A stretch of 64,000 nt of DNA from Phaeobacter sp. 11ANDIMAR09 (lineage in GTDB: Bacteria; Pseudomonadota; Alphaproteobacteria; Rhodobacterales; Rhodobacteraceae): positions 124,001 through 188,000 of the forward strand of contig NZ_LIKT01000009.1 in assembly GCF_001294455.1 (NCBI RefSeq), in the 5' to 3' direction. Position numbers and translations under genes: made by a program. Of this stretch, positions 55,220 through 64,000 are shown piece after piece; within the stretch, counting starts at the first letter, position 1; every line of letters starts with the position of its first letter. A model generated the notes under the pieces. That model saw only the letters and a list, made by a program, of their open reading frames with translations. It searched no databases and was not told the origin of the DNA.

Positions 55220-55477
55220 TCAGACGCAGCCAATGTCCAGTGCCAGCGCGTGAATGCGCGGCACGATGTCTCCCAGTGCCTGATGCACCGCGCGGTGTTG
55301 CTGCACCCGGCTTTTGCCTTTGAAGGCGGCTGAGCGGATTCTCACGTTAAAGTGACTCTCGCCACTGCCATCATGACCCGCATGGCCGATATGGCTGTTG
55401 CTGTCATCGACGACCTCAAGTTCCGTGGGCGCAAAGGCCGCGTTCAGCCGCTGCTCCATTTCGACACGAATGCTCAT
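55220..55477 (-). CDS. bolA: BolA family protein
   Basis: The 85-residue protein fits BolA: MSIRVEMEQRLNAAF, VVDDSNSHIGHAGHDGSGESHF with the His and Ser residues used for iron-sulfur binding with monothiol glutaredoxin, and RVQQHRAVHQALGDIVP. BolA acts in iron homeostasis, and as a DNA-binding protein in some bacteria. It diverges from the J-domain gene, an arrangement common in this family. Confidence 0.93.
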   Translation of the reverse strand: MSIRVEMEQRLNAAFAPTELEVVDDSNSHIGHAGHDGSGESHFNVRIRSAAFKGKSRVQQHRAVHQALGDIVPRIHALALDIGCV

Positions 55478-55583
55478 ATTCCGCTCATCCTCATTTTTAT
55501 TTCTCTCCCCCCCTTCAATCTGCCGCCCCTTAGACTAAACTGCTGCCTCCGAGTCGAGTAGTTGCGTCGAGAAGGTGCACCCC

Positions 55584-56207
55584 ATGAGTAAATCAGATCC
55601 TTTCGGTTTCGATATGTCCGTCAGCTCTGCAAAAAAGAAAAACCCGCGGGGCCGCCGGGCCGCAAGCGGTGCGTCGGAAACCTCGACGCGAGTCTGTGAC
55701 AAAGAAGGCTGCAATGAACCCGGAAAGTTCCGCGCGCCCAAGGCCCCAGATGTACTGGACGACTTTTTCTGGTTCTGCCAGGAGCATGTCCGCGAGTACA
55801 ACAACCACTGGAACTTCTTCCAAGGCACCACCGAGGCCGAGTTGAACGCCCAGCAGTCCAAGGACAAGGTCTGGGAGCGCCAGACCAAACCCATGGGCGA
55901 CCCCGAGGCCCGCGCCTGGGCCCGTCTGGGCATTGAGGATCCGCATCAGGTGCTTGGGGGCAATGCCACCCAAAACCCAGGCCGCTCTGGCGCAACGGGA
56001 CGTCGCCTGCCTGCGACCGAACGCAAAGCGCTAGAACTGCTGGAGGCCAAGGACGATTGGTCAAAAGCCGACATCCGCAAGGCCTACAAAAAGCTGATCA
56101 AGGTGCTGCACCCGGATATGAACGGTGGCGACCGCAGCCAGGAGGAACAGCTGCAGGAGGTCCGTTGGGCCTGGGATCAGATCAAGGACAGCCGCAGCTT
56201 CAAATAG
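55584..56207 (+). CDS. J-domain (DnaJ-like) protein with C-terminal J domain
   Basis: The 207-residue protein has its J domain at the C-terminus (about 150-205), with HPD at 176-178 in KVLHPDMNGGD. The N-terminal part holds Cys38, Cys43 and Cys65 (VCDKEGC...FC), which could bind zinc, and a basic disordered start. It should stimulate a DnaK ATPase, with a client set by the N-terminal region. An in-frame GTG three codons earlier is too close to AAGG. It precedes cobS, with a terminator between. Confidence 0.9.
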   Translation: MSKSDPFGFDMSVSSAKKKNPRGRRAASGASETSTRVCDKEGCNEPGKFRAPKAPDVLDDFFWFCQEHVREYNNHWNFFQGTTEAELNAQQSKDKVWERQTKPMGDPEARAWARLGIEDPHQVLGGNATQNPGRSGATGRRLPATERKALELLEAKDDWSKADIRKAYKKLIKVLHPDMNGGDRSQEEQLQEVRWAWDQIKDSRSFK

Positions 56208-56240
56208 CGCGCGAGGTCCAGACAGAGGCAAAACCGGAAG

Positions 56241-56264
56241 GGGCGGCGCAGGCTGCCCTTTTTT
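56241..56264 (+). terminator. Terminator after the J-domain gene
   Basis: GGGCGGC-GCAG-GCTGCCC (one G-T pair) followed by TTTTTT. Confidence 0.85.
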
Positions 56265-56451
56265 CATGCCCAATTGTCGCATTTGCCGCTCCGTGGTCCA
56301 AATCCCAAACCAGTAATAAGGCCAGTTCCACCTGCAACATCACGTTATTTGGCCGCCCCCTACTCTGCCCCTTGCCCTTCACCGCAAGATCAGGCACCAA
56401 TCCACCGGATTGACCCCGCAATCGGCGGGAGAGGAACAAGGATCGACTGTG

Positions 56452-57438
56452 ATGACCGACGGCATGCTGGATATGAATGCAAAACCCACCGACCCCATTT
56501 CGGTGCGCGATGTCTTTGGCATCGATACCGACATGACCATCAAGGGCTTTGCCGAAGGCTCTGACCGCGTCCCCGCGATTGATCCCACCTATAAATTTGA
56601 CCCCGATACCACCATGGCCATCCTGGCGGGCTTTAGCCACAATCGTCGTGTGATGATCCAGGGTTACCACGGCACCGGGAAATCGACCCATATCGAACAG
56701 GTTGCCGCGCGCCTGAACTGGCCCTCCGTTCGGGTTAATCTCGATAGCCATATCTCCCGGATCGACCTGATCGGTAAGGACGCCATCAAACTGCGCGACG
56801 GCAAGCAGGTAACGGAATTCCATGAGGGCATCCTGCCCTGGGCCCTGCGCAACCCGGTTGCGATTGTGTTTGACGAATATGACGCCGGCCGCGCTGACGT
56901 GATGTTCGTGATCCAGCGGGTTCTGGAACATGACGGCAAGCTCACACTGCTGGACCAGAACGAGATCATCACCCCGAACCCGAACTTCCGTCTGTTTGCC
57001 ACCGCCAATACTGTTGGCCTGGGCGACACCACGGGCCTCTACCACGGCACTCAGCAGATCAACCAGGCACAGATGGACCGTTGGTCGCTGGTCGCCACAC
57101 TGAACTACCTCAGCCATGACGCCGAGACTGCCATCGTTCTGTCCAAGACGCCGCATTACAACACCGCCGAAGGCCGCAAGAGCATCTCACAGATGGTCAC
57201 TGTCGCGGATCTGACTCGGACCGCCTTTATGAACGGCGATCTGTCGACCGTGATGAGCCCGCGGACCGTGATCAACTGGGCGCAGAACGCCGAGATCTTC
57301 CGCGATGTGGGCTATGCCTTCCGGCTGTCGTTCCTGAACAAATGTGACGAGCTGGAACGCCAGACCGTCGCCGAGTTCTACCAGCGCTGCTTTGACGAAG
57401 AGCTGCCCGAAAGCGCCGCCAGCGTTTCGCTGGGATAA
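56452..57438 (+). CDS. cobS: Cobaltochelatase subunit CobS (AAA+ ATPase)
   Basis: The 328-residue AAA+ protein has Walker A GYHGTGKS (71-78), Walker [12 protein letters not shown], and sensor-like [15 protein letters not shown]. CobS and CobT form the motor that inserts cobalt into hydrogenobyrinic acid diamide with CobN in aerobic B12 synthesis. The ATG at MTDGMLDMN is preceded by AAGGA. cobT follows after 186 bases that contain a family 2 repeat. Confidence 0.96.
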   Translation: MTDGMLDMNAKPTDPISVRDVFGIDTDMTIKGFAEGSDRVPAIDPTYKFDPDTTMAILAGFSHNRRVMIQGYHGTGKSTHIEQVAARLNWPSVRVNLDSHISRIDLIGKDAIKLRDGKQVTEFHEGILPWALRNPVAIVFDEYDAGRADVMFVIQRVLEHDGKLTLLDQNEIITPNPNFRLFATANTVGLGDTTGLYHGTQQINQAQMDRWSLVATLNYLSHDAETAIVLSKTPHYNTAEGRKSISQMVTVADLTRTAFMNGDLSTVMSPRTVINWAQNAEIFRDVGYAFRLSFLNKCDELERQTVAEFYQRCFDEELPESAASVSLG

Positions 57439-57460
57439 GATGAAGTCCCGCCCGGCGGCA

Positions 57461-57542
57461 ACGCCGGGCAGTGCCCGACCGCCCTCCAGACCGGAGGTTT
57501 GCCCCAGGCAAAACGGAACGGGCACTTCGTTTCCGCCCGCGG
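57461..57542 (+). repeat. Intergenic repeat family 2, copy 2, between cobS and cobT
   Basis: It has the same left (ACGCCGGGCAGTGCCCG then ACCGC) and right (GGGCACTTCGTTTCCGC) flanks as copy 1. AGTGCCCG (57470) pairs with CGGGCACT (57519). The 42-base interior holds two other hairpins, CTCC/GGAG and TTTGCC-CCA-GGCAAA. The element splits an expected operon. Confidence 0.75.
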
Positions 57543-57624
57543 CCGGACACCGCCCTTCGCTCAGACATAGAAGGCTGGACATAGGTTGCTCTAGGCGGGA
57601 TGCTTCTACCGAGCACAGGGTGCG

Positions 57625-59505
57625 ATGATGAAAAAGCCAAACGACAACCCAGCGGATCCGTTCAAAAAGGCCCTGGCCGAGGCCACCAAGGTCATGGCTG
57701 ATGATCCGGAGCTGAGCGTTTCCTACACCGTCGACCCTTCGGGCGTGTCCGGTGACAATATGCGCCTGCCGCAGGTTTCCCGTCGCATGACCCGCGAGGA
57801 GGTTCTGCTGGCCCGTGGCACCGCTGACGCGCTGGCGCTGCGGCGCAAGTTCCACGACGATGCCACCCATGCCAAATACACCCCGCAGGGGGAAATGGCG
57901 CGCGATCTTTATGAAGCGATGGAAACCGCCCGCTGCGAGGCCATGGGCGCGCGGCAAATGCCCGGCACCGCCTCCAACATCGACGTCAAGATCCGCAACG
58001 AGGCCATCCGGCGCGGCTATGACCAGATGAAGAGTTCCTCTGAGGCGCCGCTAGCGGCCTCGGCAGGCTATCTGGTGCGCCATCTGGCCACGGGGCGCCC
58101 CCTGCCTGAGGGGGCGGACAATGTGATGGAGCTGTGGCGCGGGTTTATCGAATCCCAGGCTGGCGAGACGTTGGAGAACCTCGACGACAAGATCGCCGAC
58201 CAGTCAGAATTTGCCAAATTCGCCCGCAAAATCATTGCCGATCTCGGCTATGGCGATCAGCTGGGCGATGACCCGGATGAGCTGGACGACAATCAGGACG
58301 ACGAGGCCGAAGACAACGCCGAAGAACAGCCCGATCCCGACAGCAATGGTGAGGATGACTCTGACGACGAGCAGGCCGAGGCCGACGCCGAGCAGGCTCA
58401 GGAACAGCAGCAGGACGAAAGCCAGGCACAGGTCTCGATGGATGAGATGGCCGATGAAGAACTGGCCGAAGATACCGAGATGCCCGACGGTGAAGCTCCG
58501 TTGGAGCCCCCGGCCCCACCGCCGGCCTCCGAGGCTGACCCAGATTACAAGGTCTTCCTAGACGTCAATGACGAAGAAATCGCCGCCGAAGACCTGGCGG
58601 AACCGGCTGAGCTGGAGCGCCTGCGTGCCTATCTTGATCAGCAGCTGGAGCCGCTGAAGGGGGCGGTAAGCCGCCTGGCCAACAAGCTGCAGCGCCGCCT
58701 GCAAGCGCAGCAGAACCGCTCCTGGGAGTTTGATCTCGAGGAGGGCATTCTGGATGCCGGCCGTCTGGCGCGGGTGATTGCCAACCCAACAACGCCGCTG
58801 TCGTTCAAGCGCGAAAAAGACACCGAGTTCCGCGATACCGTGGTGACGCTCTTGCTGGATAACTCCGGCTCGATGCGCGGACGCCCGATTTCCATTGCGG
58901 CGATCTGCGCCGATGTTCTGGCCCGCACACTAGAGCGTTGCAATGTCAAGGTCGAGATCCTCGGCTTTACCACCCGCGCCTGGAAGGGCGGGTTGGCCCG
59001 TGAGGCCTGGCTCAATGACGGTCGGCCACAGATGCCGGGCCGTCTGAATGACCTGCGTCACATCATCTATAAATCAGCCGACAGCCCCTGGCGGCGGGTG
59101 CGGCCCAATCTGGGTCTGATGATGAAGGAAGGCCTGCTGAAGGAAAACATCGATGGCGAGGCGCTGGAATGGGCCCACCGTCGTATGTTGGCGCGGCAGG
59201 AAGCCCGCAAAATCCTGATGGTGATCTCGGATGGGGCGCCGGTGGATGACAGCACGCTTTCGGTGAACCCCGCGAATTATCTGGAAAAACACCTGCGCGA
59301 TGTGATCGCCATGGTGGAAAAACGCAAACAGGTCGAACTGCTGGCGATTGGCATCGGCCATGACGTGACGCGCTACTATGATCGCGCGGTGACCATCACC
59401 GATGTGGAGCAACTGGCTGGGGCCATGACCGAACAGCTGGCCGCGTTGTTTGACAGCGACCCGCGCGCGCGCGCCCGGGTCATGGGCATCAAGAAGGTCA
59501 GCTAA
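57625..59505 (+). CDS. cobT: Cobaltochelatase subunit CobT
   Basis: This 626-residue protein has an N-terminal helical domain, a strongly acidic stretch (about residues 215-330, mostly Asp, Glu and Gln) and a C-terminal von Willebrand A domain. The MIDAS motif is DNSGS at 412-416. CobT pairs with CobS in the cobalt-inserting complex. Length is normal (about 630). Two ATGs are adjacent at the start; either may be used. Confidence 0.95.
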   Translation: MMKKPNDNPADPFKKALAEATKVMADDPELSVSYTVDPSGVSGDNMRLPQVSRRMTREEVLLARGTADALALRRKFHDDATHAKYTPQGEMARDLYEAMETARCEAMGARQMPGTASNIDVKIRNEAIRRGYDQMKSSSEAPLAASAGYLVRHLATGRPLPEGADNVMELWRGFIESQAGETLENLDDKIADQSEFAKFARKIIADLGYGDQLGDDPDELDDNQDDEAEDNAEEQPDPDSNGEDDSDDEQAEADAEQAQEQQQDESQAQVSMDEMADEELAEDTEMPDGEAPLEPPAPPPASEADPDYKVFLDVNDEEIAAEDLAEPAELERLRAYLDQQLEPLKGAVSRLANKLQRRLQAQQNRSWEFDLEEGILDAGRLARVIANPTTPLSFKREKDTEFRDTVVTLLLDNSGSMRGRPISIAAICADVLARTLERCNVKVEILGFTTRAWKGGLAREAWLNDGRPQMPGRLNDLRHIIYKSADSPWRRVRPNLGLMMKEGLLKENIDGEALEWAHRRMLARQEARKILMVISDGAPVDDSTLSVNPANYLEKHLRDVIAMVEKRKQVELLAIGIGHDVTRYYDRAVTITDVEQLAGAMTEQLAALFDSDPRARARVMGIKKVS

Positions 59506-59519
59506 ATCAGGAGCCCTAT

Positions 59520-60170
59520 GTGACGCAGCGCAGGATCGAGTATTTCTACTCCACCCACTCCGCCTATGCCTATCTGGGCTCCAAACGGCTGAGCGAAATC
59601 TGCGCTGCGCATCACTGCCAGCTGGTGCATCGCCCGTTCGAGCTGTCTCCGGTGGTGGAACAGGCTGGTGGCCAGCCTTTTGCCGGGCGCAGCCAGGCCC
59701 ATGTTGACTATTTCTTTGGACGCGAGATTGAACGCTGGGCGGCCTATCGCGAAGTCCCGATTATCTCTTATCGCCCGACCTATCATGACAATGCGCTGCA
59801 CCTCTCCAGCGGCATGGTGATCGTGGCAGAGAGGCTGGGATGGGACGTTGATGGCCTGGCCCATGCGCTGCTACAGGCTCATTGGCGCGACGACATTGAC
59901 TTGATGAACCCCGACGATCTGGCGCGGGCTGCACAGGAGACCGGGCTCGATCCCGCTCCCCTCCTTGCGGAAGCGATGACGGATGAGATCCAATCCGTGT
60001 TTGCCGCCAATACGCAGGCGGCGCTAGAGATCAACCTTTTTGGCTCGCCCACCTATGTGCTGGATGGCGATCCCTACTATGGACAGGATCACCTGGAGCT
60101 GCTTGAGCACGCGCTGATGCAGCCCTTTCCCAAAGCCGGGTTCCAGAACCCTGCGGTTGATATAGCCTGA
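59520..60170 (+). CDS. DsbA-fold 2-hydroxychromene-2-carboxylate isomerase family protein, GTG start
   Basis: This 216-residue protein has the kappa-class GST/HCCA isomerase pattern: YFYSTHSAYAYLG (catalytic Ser position), LSPVVEQAGG, and LFGSPTYVLDGDPYYGQDHLELLEHAL near the end. Family members isomerise glutathione-linked aromatic intermediates. No aromatic-degradation genes adjoin it, so the substrate is open. GTG with AGGAG seven bases upstream is the only workable start. It lies 14 bases after cobT. Confidence 0.85.
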   Translation: MTQRRIEYFYSTHSAYAYLGSKRLSEICAAHHCQLVHRPFELSPVVEQAGGQPFAGRSQAHVDYFFGREIERWAAYREVPIISYRPTYHDNALHLSSGMVIVAERLGWDVDGLAHALLQAHWRDDIDLMNPDDLARAAQETGLDPAPLLAEAMTDEIQSVFAANTQAALEINLFGSPTYVLDGDPYYGQDHLELLEHALMQPFPKAGFQNPAVDIA

Positions 60171-60243
60171 CATTCTGCGCTTGCACCTGCACGCGCTTCG
60201 CGGTTCTCTGGCCGCGCATTCAATCCCCTGACAGGAGAGCCCT

Positions 60244-62037
60244 ATGTACCAGACCTATGACGTCACCGCCCGTCCCGAGCAGGGACCGCCGCGCTTGACT
60301 GTCCTGCGGCAAGAATTGGTGCAGCAAGGGCTGGACGGCTTTCTGGTGCCGCGTGCGGATGCCCATCAGGGCGAATATGTTGCGCCGCGTGATGAGCGCC
60401 TCAGCTGGCTCACGGGGTTTACCGGCTCGGCGGGCTTTTGCGCAGTTCTGACCGATGTCGCCGGTGTGTTCATCGACGGGCGCTATCGCACCCAGGTCAA
60501 ACGGCAGGTCGCCGATGCCTTCACCCCTGTGCCCTGGCCCGAGGTCCAGCTTGGTAGCTGGCTAAAAGAGCAGCTGCCACAGGGCGGCAAAGTTGGTTTT
60601 GATCCCTGGCTGCACGCCTGTGCGCAGATCAAATCCCTGACGCAGGAGCTGGAAGGCACAGGGATCGAACTGGTCCAATCAGACAATCTGGTTGACCGCA
60701 TCTGGGCGGATCAGCCCGCGCCCCCCATGAAGCCCGTACAGCCGCATGCGCTGGACTATGCCGGCGAAGCCGCCGCCGAGAAATGTTCCCGATTGGCGCG
60801 AGGCTTAGTCCAGGACGGACAGGTCGCGGCTTTGATCACCCTGCCCGACAGCATCATGTGGCTGTTGAACATCCGCGGCGCTGATATCGGCCGAAATCCC
60901 GTTGCCCATGGCTTTGCCATCCTCCATGCGGACGCACGACTGGACCTATTCATGGCAGCGGAGAAGCTCAAACAGCTTGGCGATCATCTACCGGAAAGTG
61001 TCACCTGCCACACGCCTGGGGCCTTCCTGCAGGCAGTCTCGGGCCTGAACGGGCCTGTCGCGGTGGATAGCTCCAGCCTGCCACAGATTGTGGCTGATGC
61101 CCTGGGTCCCGACCAGTTGGTAGAGGCCGGCGACCCCTGTGCTCTGCCCAAAGCGCGCAAGAACCCGGCAGAAATTGCGGGCTCAGCCGCTGCCCATCTG
61201 CGTGATGGCGCTGCCGTGGTCGAGCTGCTGTGCTGGCTGGATGCCCAGGCTCCTGGCACCATCACAGAAATCGAGGTTGCAAGCCGGCTCGAAGAGCTGC
61301 GCCGCCGTGATCCAGCACTGCGCGACATCAGTTTTGACACCATTTCAGGCACCGGCGAAAACGGCGCGGTGATGCACTACCGTGTGACCGAGGAAAGCAA
61401 CAGCCGCCTTGAAGAGGGCCATCTGCTTGTTCTCGACAGCGGCGGCCAGTATCTGGACGGCACCACCGATATCACCCGTACCATTGCCATTGGCACTCCG
61501 GGCCAGGAAGAATGCGCCGCCTTTACCCGGGTTCTTCAGGGCATGATCGCCATGTCCCGGCTGCGTTGGCCCAAAGGCCTAGCTGGGCGCGATATCGAGG
61601 CCGTGGGCAGAATGCCGCTGTGGCTGGCCGGGCAGGATTTCAACCATGGGTTGGGACACGGGGTTGGTGCCTATCTCAGTGTACACGAAGGACCGCAGCG
61701 CTTGAGCCGGGTCTCTTCGGTGCCGCTTGAACCCGGAATGATCCTGTCAAACGAACCGGGCTATTACCGCGAAGGGGCCTTTGGCATTCGCATCGAAAAC
61801 CTGCTGGTGGTACAACAGGCACCGGATCTGGAGACCGGGGATTCTGAGCGCGAAATGCTGTGCTGGCGCGGGTTGACCTATGTGCCGATTGACCGTCGCC
61901 TGATCGTAACAGAGATGCTGACCGCGGCGGAAAGAGACTGGCTGAACGCTTATCACGCCGAAACCGCCGCAAACCTGCGCCCCTACGTCAGTTCCACAGC
62001 GCAAAGTTGGTTGGATGACGTTACCACAGCAATCTGA
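60244..62037 (+). CDS. Aminopeptidase P family (M24B) metallopeptidase
   Basis: The 597-residue protein has two non-catalytic creatinase-N-like domains and a C-terminal pita-bread domain with LDSGGQYLDGTTDITRT (two Asp ligands), HGLGHGVGAYLSVHEGP (His) and SNEPGYYREGAFGIRIEN (Glu ligands). The three-domain length matches the XPNPEP1-like branch. It removes residues preceding proline from peptide N-termini. AGGAG precedes the ATG. Confidence 0.93.
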   Translation: MYQTYDVTARPEQGPPRLTVLRQELVQQGLDGFLVPRADAHQGEYVAPRDERLSWLTGFTGSAGFCAVLTDVAGVFIDGRYRTQVKRQVADAFTPVPWPEVQLGSWLKEQLPQGGKVGFDPWLHACAQIKSLTQELEGTGIELVQSDNLVDRIWADQPAPPMKPVQPHALDYAGEAAAEKCSRLARGLVQDGQVAALITLPDSIMWLLNIRGADIGRNPVAHGFAILHADARLDLFMAAEKLKQLGDHLPESVTCHTPGAFLQAVSGLNGPVAVDSSSLPQIVADALGPDQLVEAGDPCALPKARKNPAEIAGSAAAHLRDGAAVVELLCWLDAQAPGTITEIEVASRLEELRRRDPALRDISFDTISGTGENGAVMHYRVTEESNSRLEEGHLLVLDSGGQYLDGTTDITRTIAIGTPGQEECAAFTRVLQGMIAMSRLRWPKGLAGRDIEAVGRMPLWLAGQDFNHGLGHGVGAYLSVHEGPQRLSRVSSVPLEPGMILSNEPGYYREGAFGIRIENLLVVQQAPDLETGDSEREMLCWRGLTYVPIDRRLIVTEMLTAAERDWLNAYHAETAANLRPYVSSTAQSWLDDVTTAI

Positions 62038-62098
62038 TAACAGATTGTTACATAGTTCGGGCATAGAGACATGCCACGTCACAAATCAGGGGGAAGAC

Positions 62099-62440
62099 AT
62101 GAGCAATATCCGCATCCGCAAGGCAACAGGCACCTGGGTGGTTCGCTCGGGCGGCGCTGTTCTGGGTGAATCGACACGCGCCCTGGAGCTGGACGAGGAT
62201 GGCCACGATCCGGTGATCTACTTCCCCCGCGAAGACATCGCCGTCGCGTTTCTGGACCCCAGCGACAAGACAACCCATTGCCCGCTCAAGGGGGATGCCA
62301 CCTATTACTCCATTGCCAACAAGTCATCCGTGACCAAAAACACGGTCTGGAGCTATGAAAATCCAAATGACGAAGTGGCCGAAATTAAGGGCTATCTCGC
62401 CTTTCACCTGAGCGACTCTGTAAAGGTGGAGCAAATCTAG
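62099..62440 (+). CDS. DUF427 domain protein
   Basis: The 113-residue protein has the DUF427 pattern: IRIRKATGTWVVRSGGAVLGES, YFPREDIAV, HCPLKGDATYY and AEIKGYLAFH. The fold is a small beta-barrel. Function is unknown. AGGGGGAAG precedes the ATG. Confidence 0.88.
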   Translation: MSNIRIRKATGTWVVRSGGAVLGESTRALELDEDGHDPVIYFPREDIAVAFLDPSDKTTHCPLKGDATYYSIANKSSVTKNTVWSYENPNDEVAEIKGYLAFHLSDSVKVEQI

Positions 62441-62478
62441 CAGGGTCTCTTTCCCCCTGTTTCAATAGGATCAAAATA

Positions 62479-62512
62479 AGAGCTGCGGCACCGGGGTGCC
62501 GCGGCTCTTTTT
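62479..62512 (+). terminator. Terminator after the DUF427 gene
   Basis: AGAGC-T-GCGGCACC-GG-GGTGCCGC-G-GCTCT, followed by TTTTT. Confidence 0.92.
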
Positions 62513-62779
62513 GTGGCAGGTGGCAGATTTCTCGCGGCTTTCAAGCGGGCTGGAGACGGGCAGCACCTACGGCAGCACCCGGCAAAAACGCAGGCACAGC
62601 TGTTACAGAAAGAACGGGGAAAGACCCCAGAGAGATAAGTCAGGGGAAACAATCTGGGAAAAGGGCCCAAGCAAGAGATTGTCCTGTATTTCAGCAGAAC
62701 AATGGCGCCCTATTGTCATTGGGCGCAACGGCCAAGGCGCCAAGGCCCCGACAGTTAGAATTGACATCTTAGACGCCGG
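62513..62779. other. Intergenic stretch without a recognised gene
   Basis: Open frames here lack ribosome sites and typical codon bias. A GGCGCCCT...TTGGGCGC pairing near 62704-62728 is the only structure noted. Confidence 0.4.
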
Positions 62780-62968
62780 TTACAGAACAGCCCGGCACAG
62801 ATTGCGCCGCACATCTTCCAATTTTTCATCACCACTAAAGACATTGGTTTCCATGGCGCATTGAATTGCATAGTCGATCAATGCTTCCAAGGATGCCTTT
62901 TCCTTGTCGTGCTCGCCCAAACCCAGTCTCTGTGCAGTCTCTTCTGGACCACCTTGAAAAGTACGCAT
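62780..62968 (-). CDS. Small acidic protein (62 residues), unknown function
   Basis: MRTFQGGPEETAQRLGLGEHDKEKASLEALIDYAIQ and so on is a polar, helical, acidic chain with two Cys and no membrane segment or signal peptide. GGAAGGA lies five bases before the ATG, which favours a real gene. Only 243 bases separate it from the ClC gene upstream on the same strand. No family is recognised. Confidence 0.55.
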   Translation of the reverse strand: MRTFQGGPEETAQRLGLGEHDKEKASLEALIDYAIQCAMETNVFSGDEKLEDVRRNLCRAVL

Positions 62969-63211
62969 CTCTTTCCTTCCGCACTTTGGTAACCTGTATT
63001 ACCGCAGAAAAAGAATCCGACAACCACCGCACCTAATCAATAGAAAGAAAAAATTAACCAAAATGTGATGTAGAAACCTCGCATTTTGTACCAATGCCAT
63101 GAATTGACAGCCGAAGCCTGTCGTTTTGGTGAAGGTTTTTAGCGGATTTTCACCGGATTTGGAAATTGGTCTCAATTGCCAAAATGCGCTCAAGGTTCGA
63201 GAAGGACAATT

Positions 63212-64000
63212 TTAACTATGTTCTTCCGCTGCGACAGCCACCAAAGCCCGGTTATAGGCCTTCAGCGCATCCACATGGTAAATCGCTCCCAGCAGCTCTT
63301 CCTTACCGTCCTGCATCTCGACCACGGGCAGGAAACCTGCGTCAGCGCGATCAAATACCGGTAGGGCCGCCTCTAGGGATGAGCCAATTTCGAGACAGAG
63401 CCCCTGGCTCAGCAGATCTTCGCATTCTTCGCGCGAGGCACAGCGCGGATCGCCAAGCGGGCGCATCATCGCGTCCGATTTGAGCAGGGCCAGCAGATAG
63501 GCCTGGGGCCCGGCAGCACAGTGGATATTGCGCTTTTCCAACTGGGTCAGGAAGAAGGACCGTGCCACCAGTCGCGAGGCAAGCGCGGTGGAAATGGAGA
63601 CAGCCGCCATCACGGCCAGGCCAATTTGCCAATCCCCTGTCAGCTCAAAAACAATCAATGTAGTCGAAATCGGCGCCCCTAGCACAGCGGCGGCCACTGC
63701 GCCCATTCCGGCAAAGGCATAGAGCGTATGCGTGCCTGAGATATCCGGCAACAGGGCGGTCGCAATCAGGCCAAAGGCCAAGCCGGTCAGCGCACCGATC
63801 ATCAGAGAGGGCGAGAAAACGCCGCCGCCCATGCGCCCGCCCATGGTAATGGCCACGGCTGCAGTTTTGACAACCACAAAGATCAGTGCCTGAGACAGGA
63901 CCAGCCCCCCAGTGAGCGCCAGTTCCGTCGTTTCATAGCCAACCCCGATGATATGGGGATACCAAATTGCAATCCCGCCCAGCAGGACCCCCGACATAGC
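63212..64000 (-). CDS. ClC chloride channel/transporter, C-terminal part, cut by window edge
   Basis: The 262 residues seen include the ClC filter motif GGVFSPSLMIGA, then GMGAVAAAVLGAPISTTLIVFELTGDW, which marks the last membrane helices. A soluble C-terminal CBS-like region of about 110 residues follows (LGDPRCASREECEDLL ... FLPVVEMQDGKEELLGAIY). The N-terminus lies beyond base 64000. Bacterial ClC proteins are anion channels or chloride/proton exchangers of the inner membrane. Confidence 0.92.
   Translation of the reverse strand, partial: AMSGVLLGGIAIWYPHIIGVGYETTELALTGGLVLSQALIFVVVKTAAVAITMGGRMGGGVFSPSLMIGALTGLAFGLIATALLPDISGTHTLYAFAGMGAVAAAVLGAPISTTLIVFELTGDWQIGLAVMAAVSISTALASRLVARSFFLTQLEKRNIHCAAGPQAYLLALLKSDAMMRPLGDPRCASREECEDLLSQGLCLEIGSSLEAALPVFDRADAGFLPVVEMQDGKEELLGAIYHVDALKAYNRALVAVAAEEHS

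Noticed and set aside
62496-62864. 122-residue forward frame after the DUF427 gene
   Set aside because: It begins inside a terminator, has no ribosome site, and has an unusual composition rich in Arg and Ser.
1-64000. tRNA, rRNA, CRISPR, insertion sequences, prophage
   Set aside because: No cloverleaf with a GTTCRA arm, no regularly spaced repeats and no transposase or phage protein was found on reading the sequence and frames.

Overview
The window looks like chromosomal DNA of a marine Rhodobacteraceae (Roseobacter-group) alphaproteobacterium. This is inferred from the GC-rich coding style, the tight operons with ATGA-type overlaps, and the gene set: cobS/cobT next to a J-domain protein and bolA, glcB-glcG, pntAB, a DUF3422 protein, isovaleryl-CoA dehydrogenase and kynurenine genes. 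I see no tRNA, rRNA, CRISPR array, prophage or insertion sequence. Almost all the DNA is ordinary chromosomal coding sequence.

Layout. 1-3.0 kb: the N-terminal part of an acyl-CoA synthetase, an ompW gene with an Fnr-like box, and isovaleryl-CoA dehydrogenase. 3-13 kb: a DegT-type aminotransferase with a HAD phosphatase, then glmU-glmS-(AlkD-like), a lipoprotein, and moaA-waaA-glycosyltransferase; the theme is amino-sugar, envelope and LPS supply. 13.1-24.5 kb: the most distinctive region. It holds three tandem M20 amidohydrolase paralogues, a MarR regulator, a fourth M20 (ArgE-like) deacylase and a fused double-ATPase of a peptide-type ABC transporter, divergent from the binding protein and two permeases. 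I read it as one uptake-and-hydrolysis locus for N-acylated or conjugated amino acids. 24.5-31 kb: YeeE/YedE sulfur transporter, DUF3422, pntAB and an ICMT-like methyltransferase. 31-36 kb: a metallo-beta-lactamase-fold protein with a degraded metal site, an SDR, a YjbR protein, and kynU-kynA for tryptophan breakdown. 36-41 kb: TetR-controlled iorAB-type molybdenum hydroxylase, an MsrQ-like heme membrane protein behind a 30-bp perfect dyad, and a class I glutamine amidotransferase-like hydrolase. 41-47 kb: glcG and glcB (glyoxylate use), pepN and a small membrane protein. 47-55 kb: an unrecognised 483-residue protein, tex, gatB, pepT and a DUF4177 protein. 55-62.5 kb: bolA, J-domain protein, cobS and cobT (cobaltochelatase), a DsbA-fold isomerase, aminopeptidase P and DUF427. 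62.7-64 kb: a small acidic protein and the C-terminal part of a ClC chloride channel.

Two families of short intergenic repeats appear, each with two copies. One is built on GGGGCTCTGCCCC plus CCCCGGRATATTT (27.1 and 48.9 kb). The other has conserved flanks around a self-complementary variable core (53.1 and 57.5 kb). Many promoters carry clear dyads, which give testable regulator-target predictions. Three genes appear to use TTG or GTG starts that an ATG-only annotation would misplace (third M20, tex, glcB).
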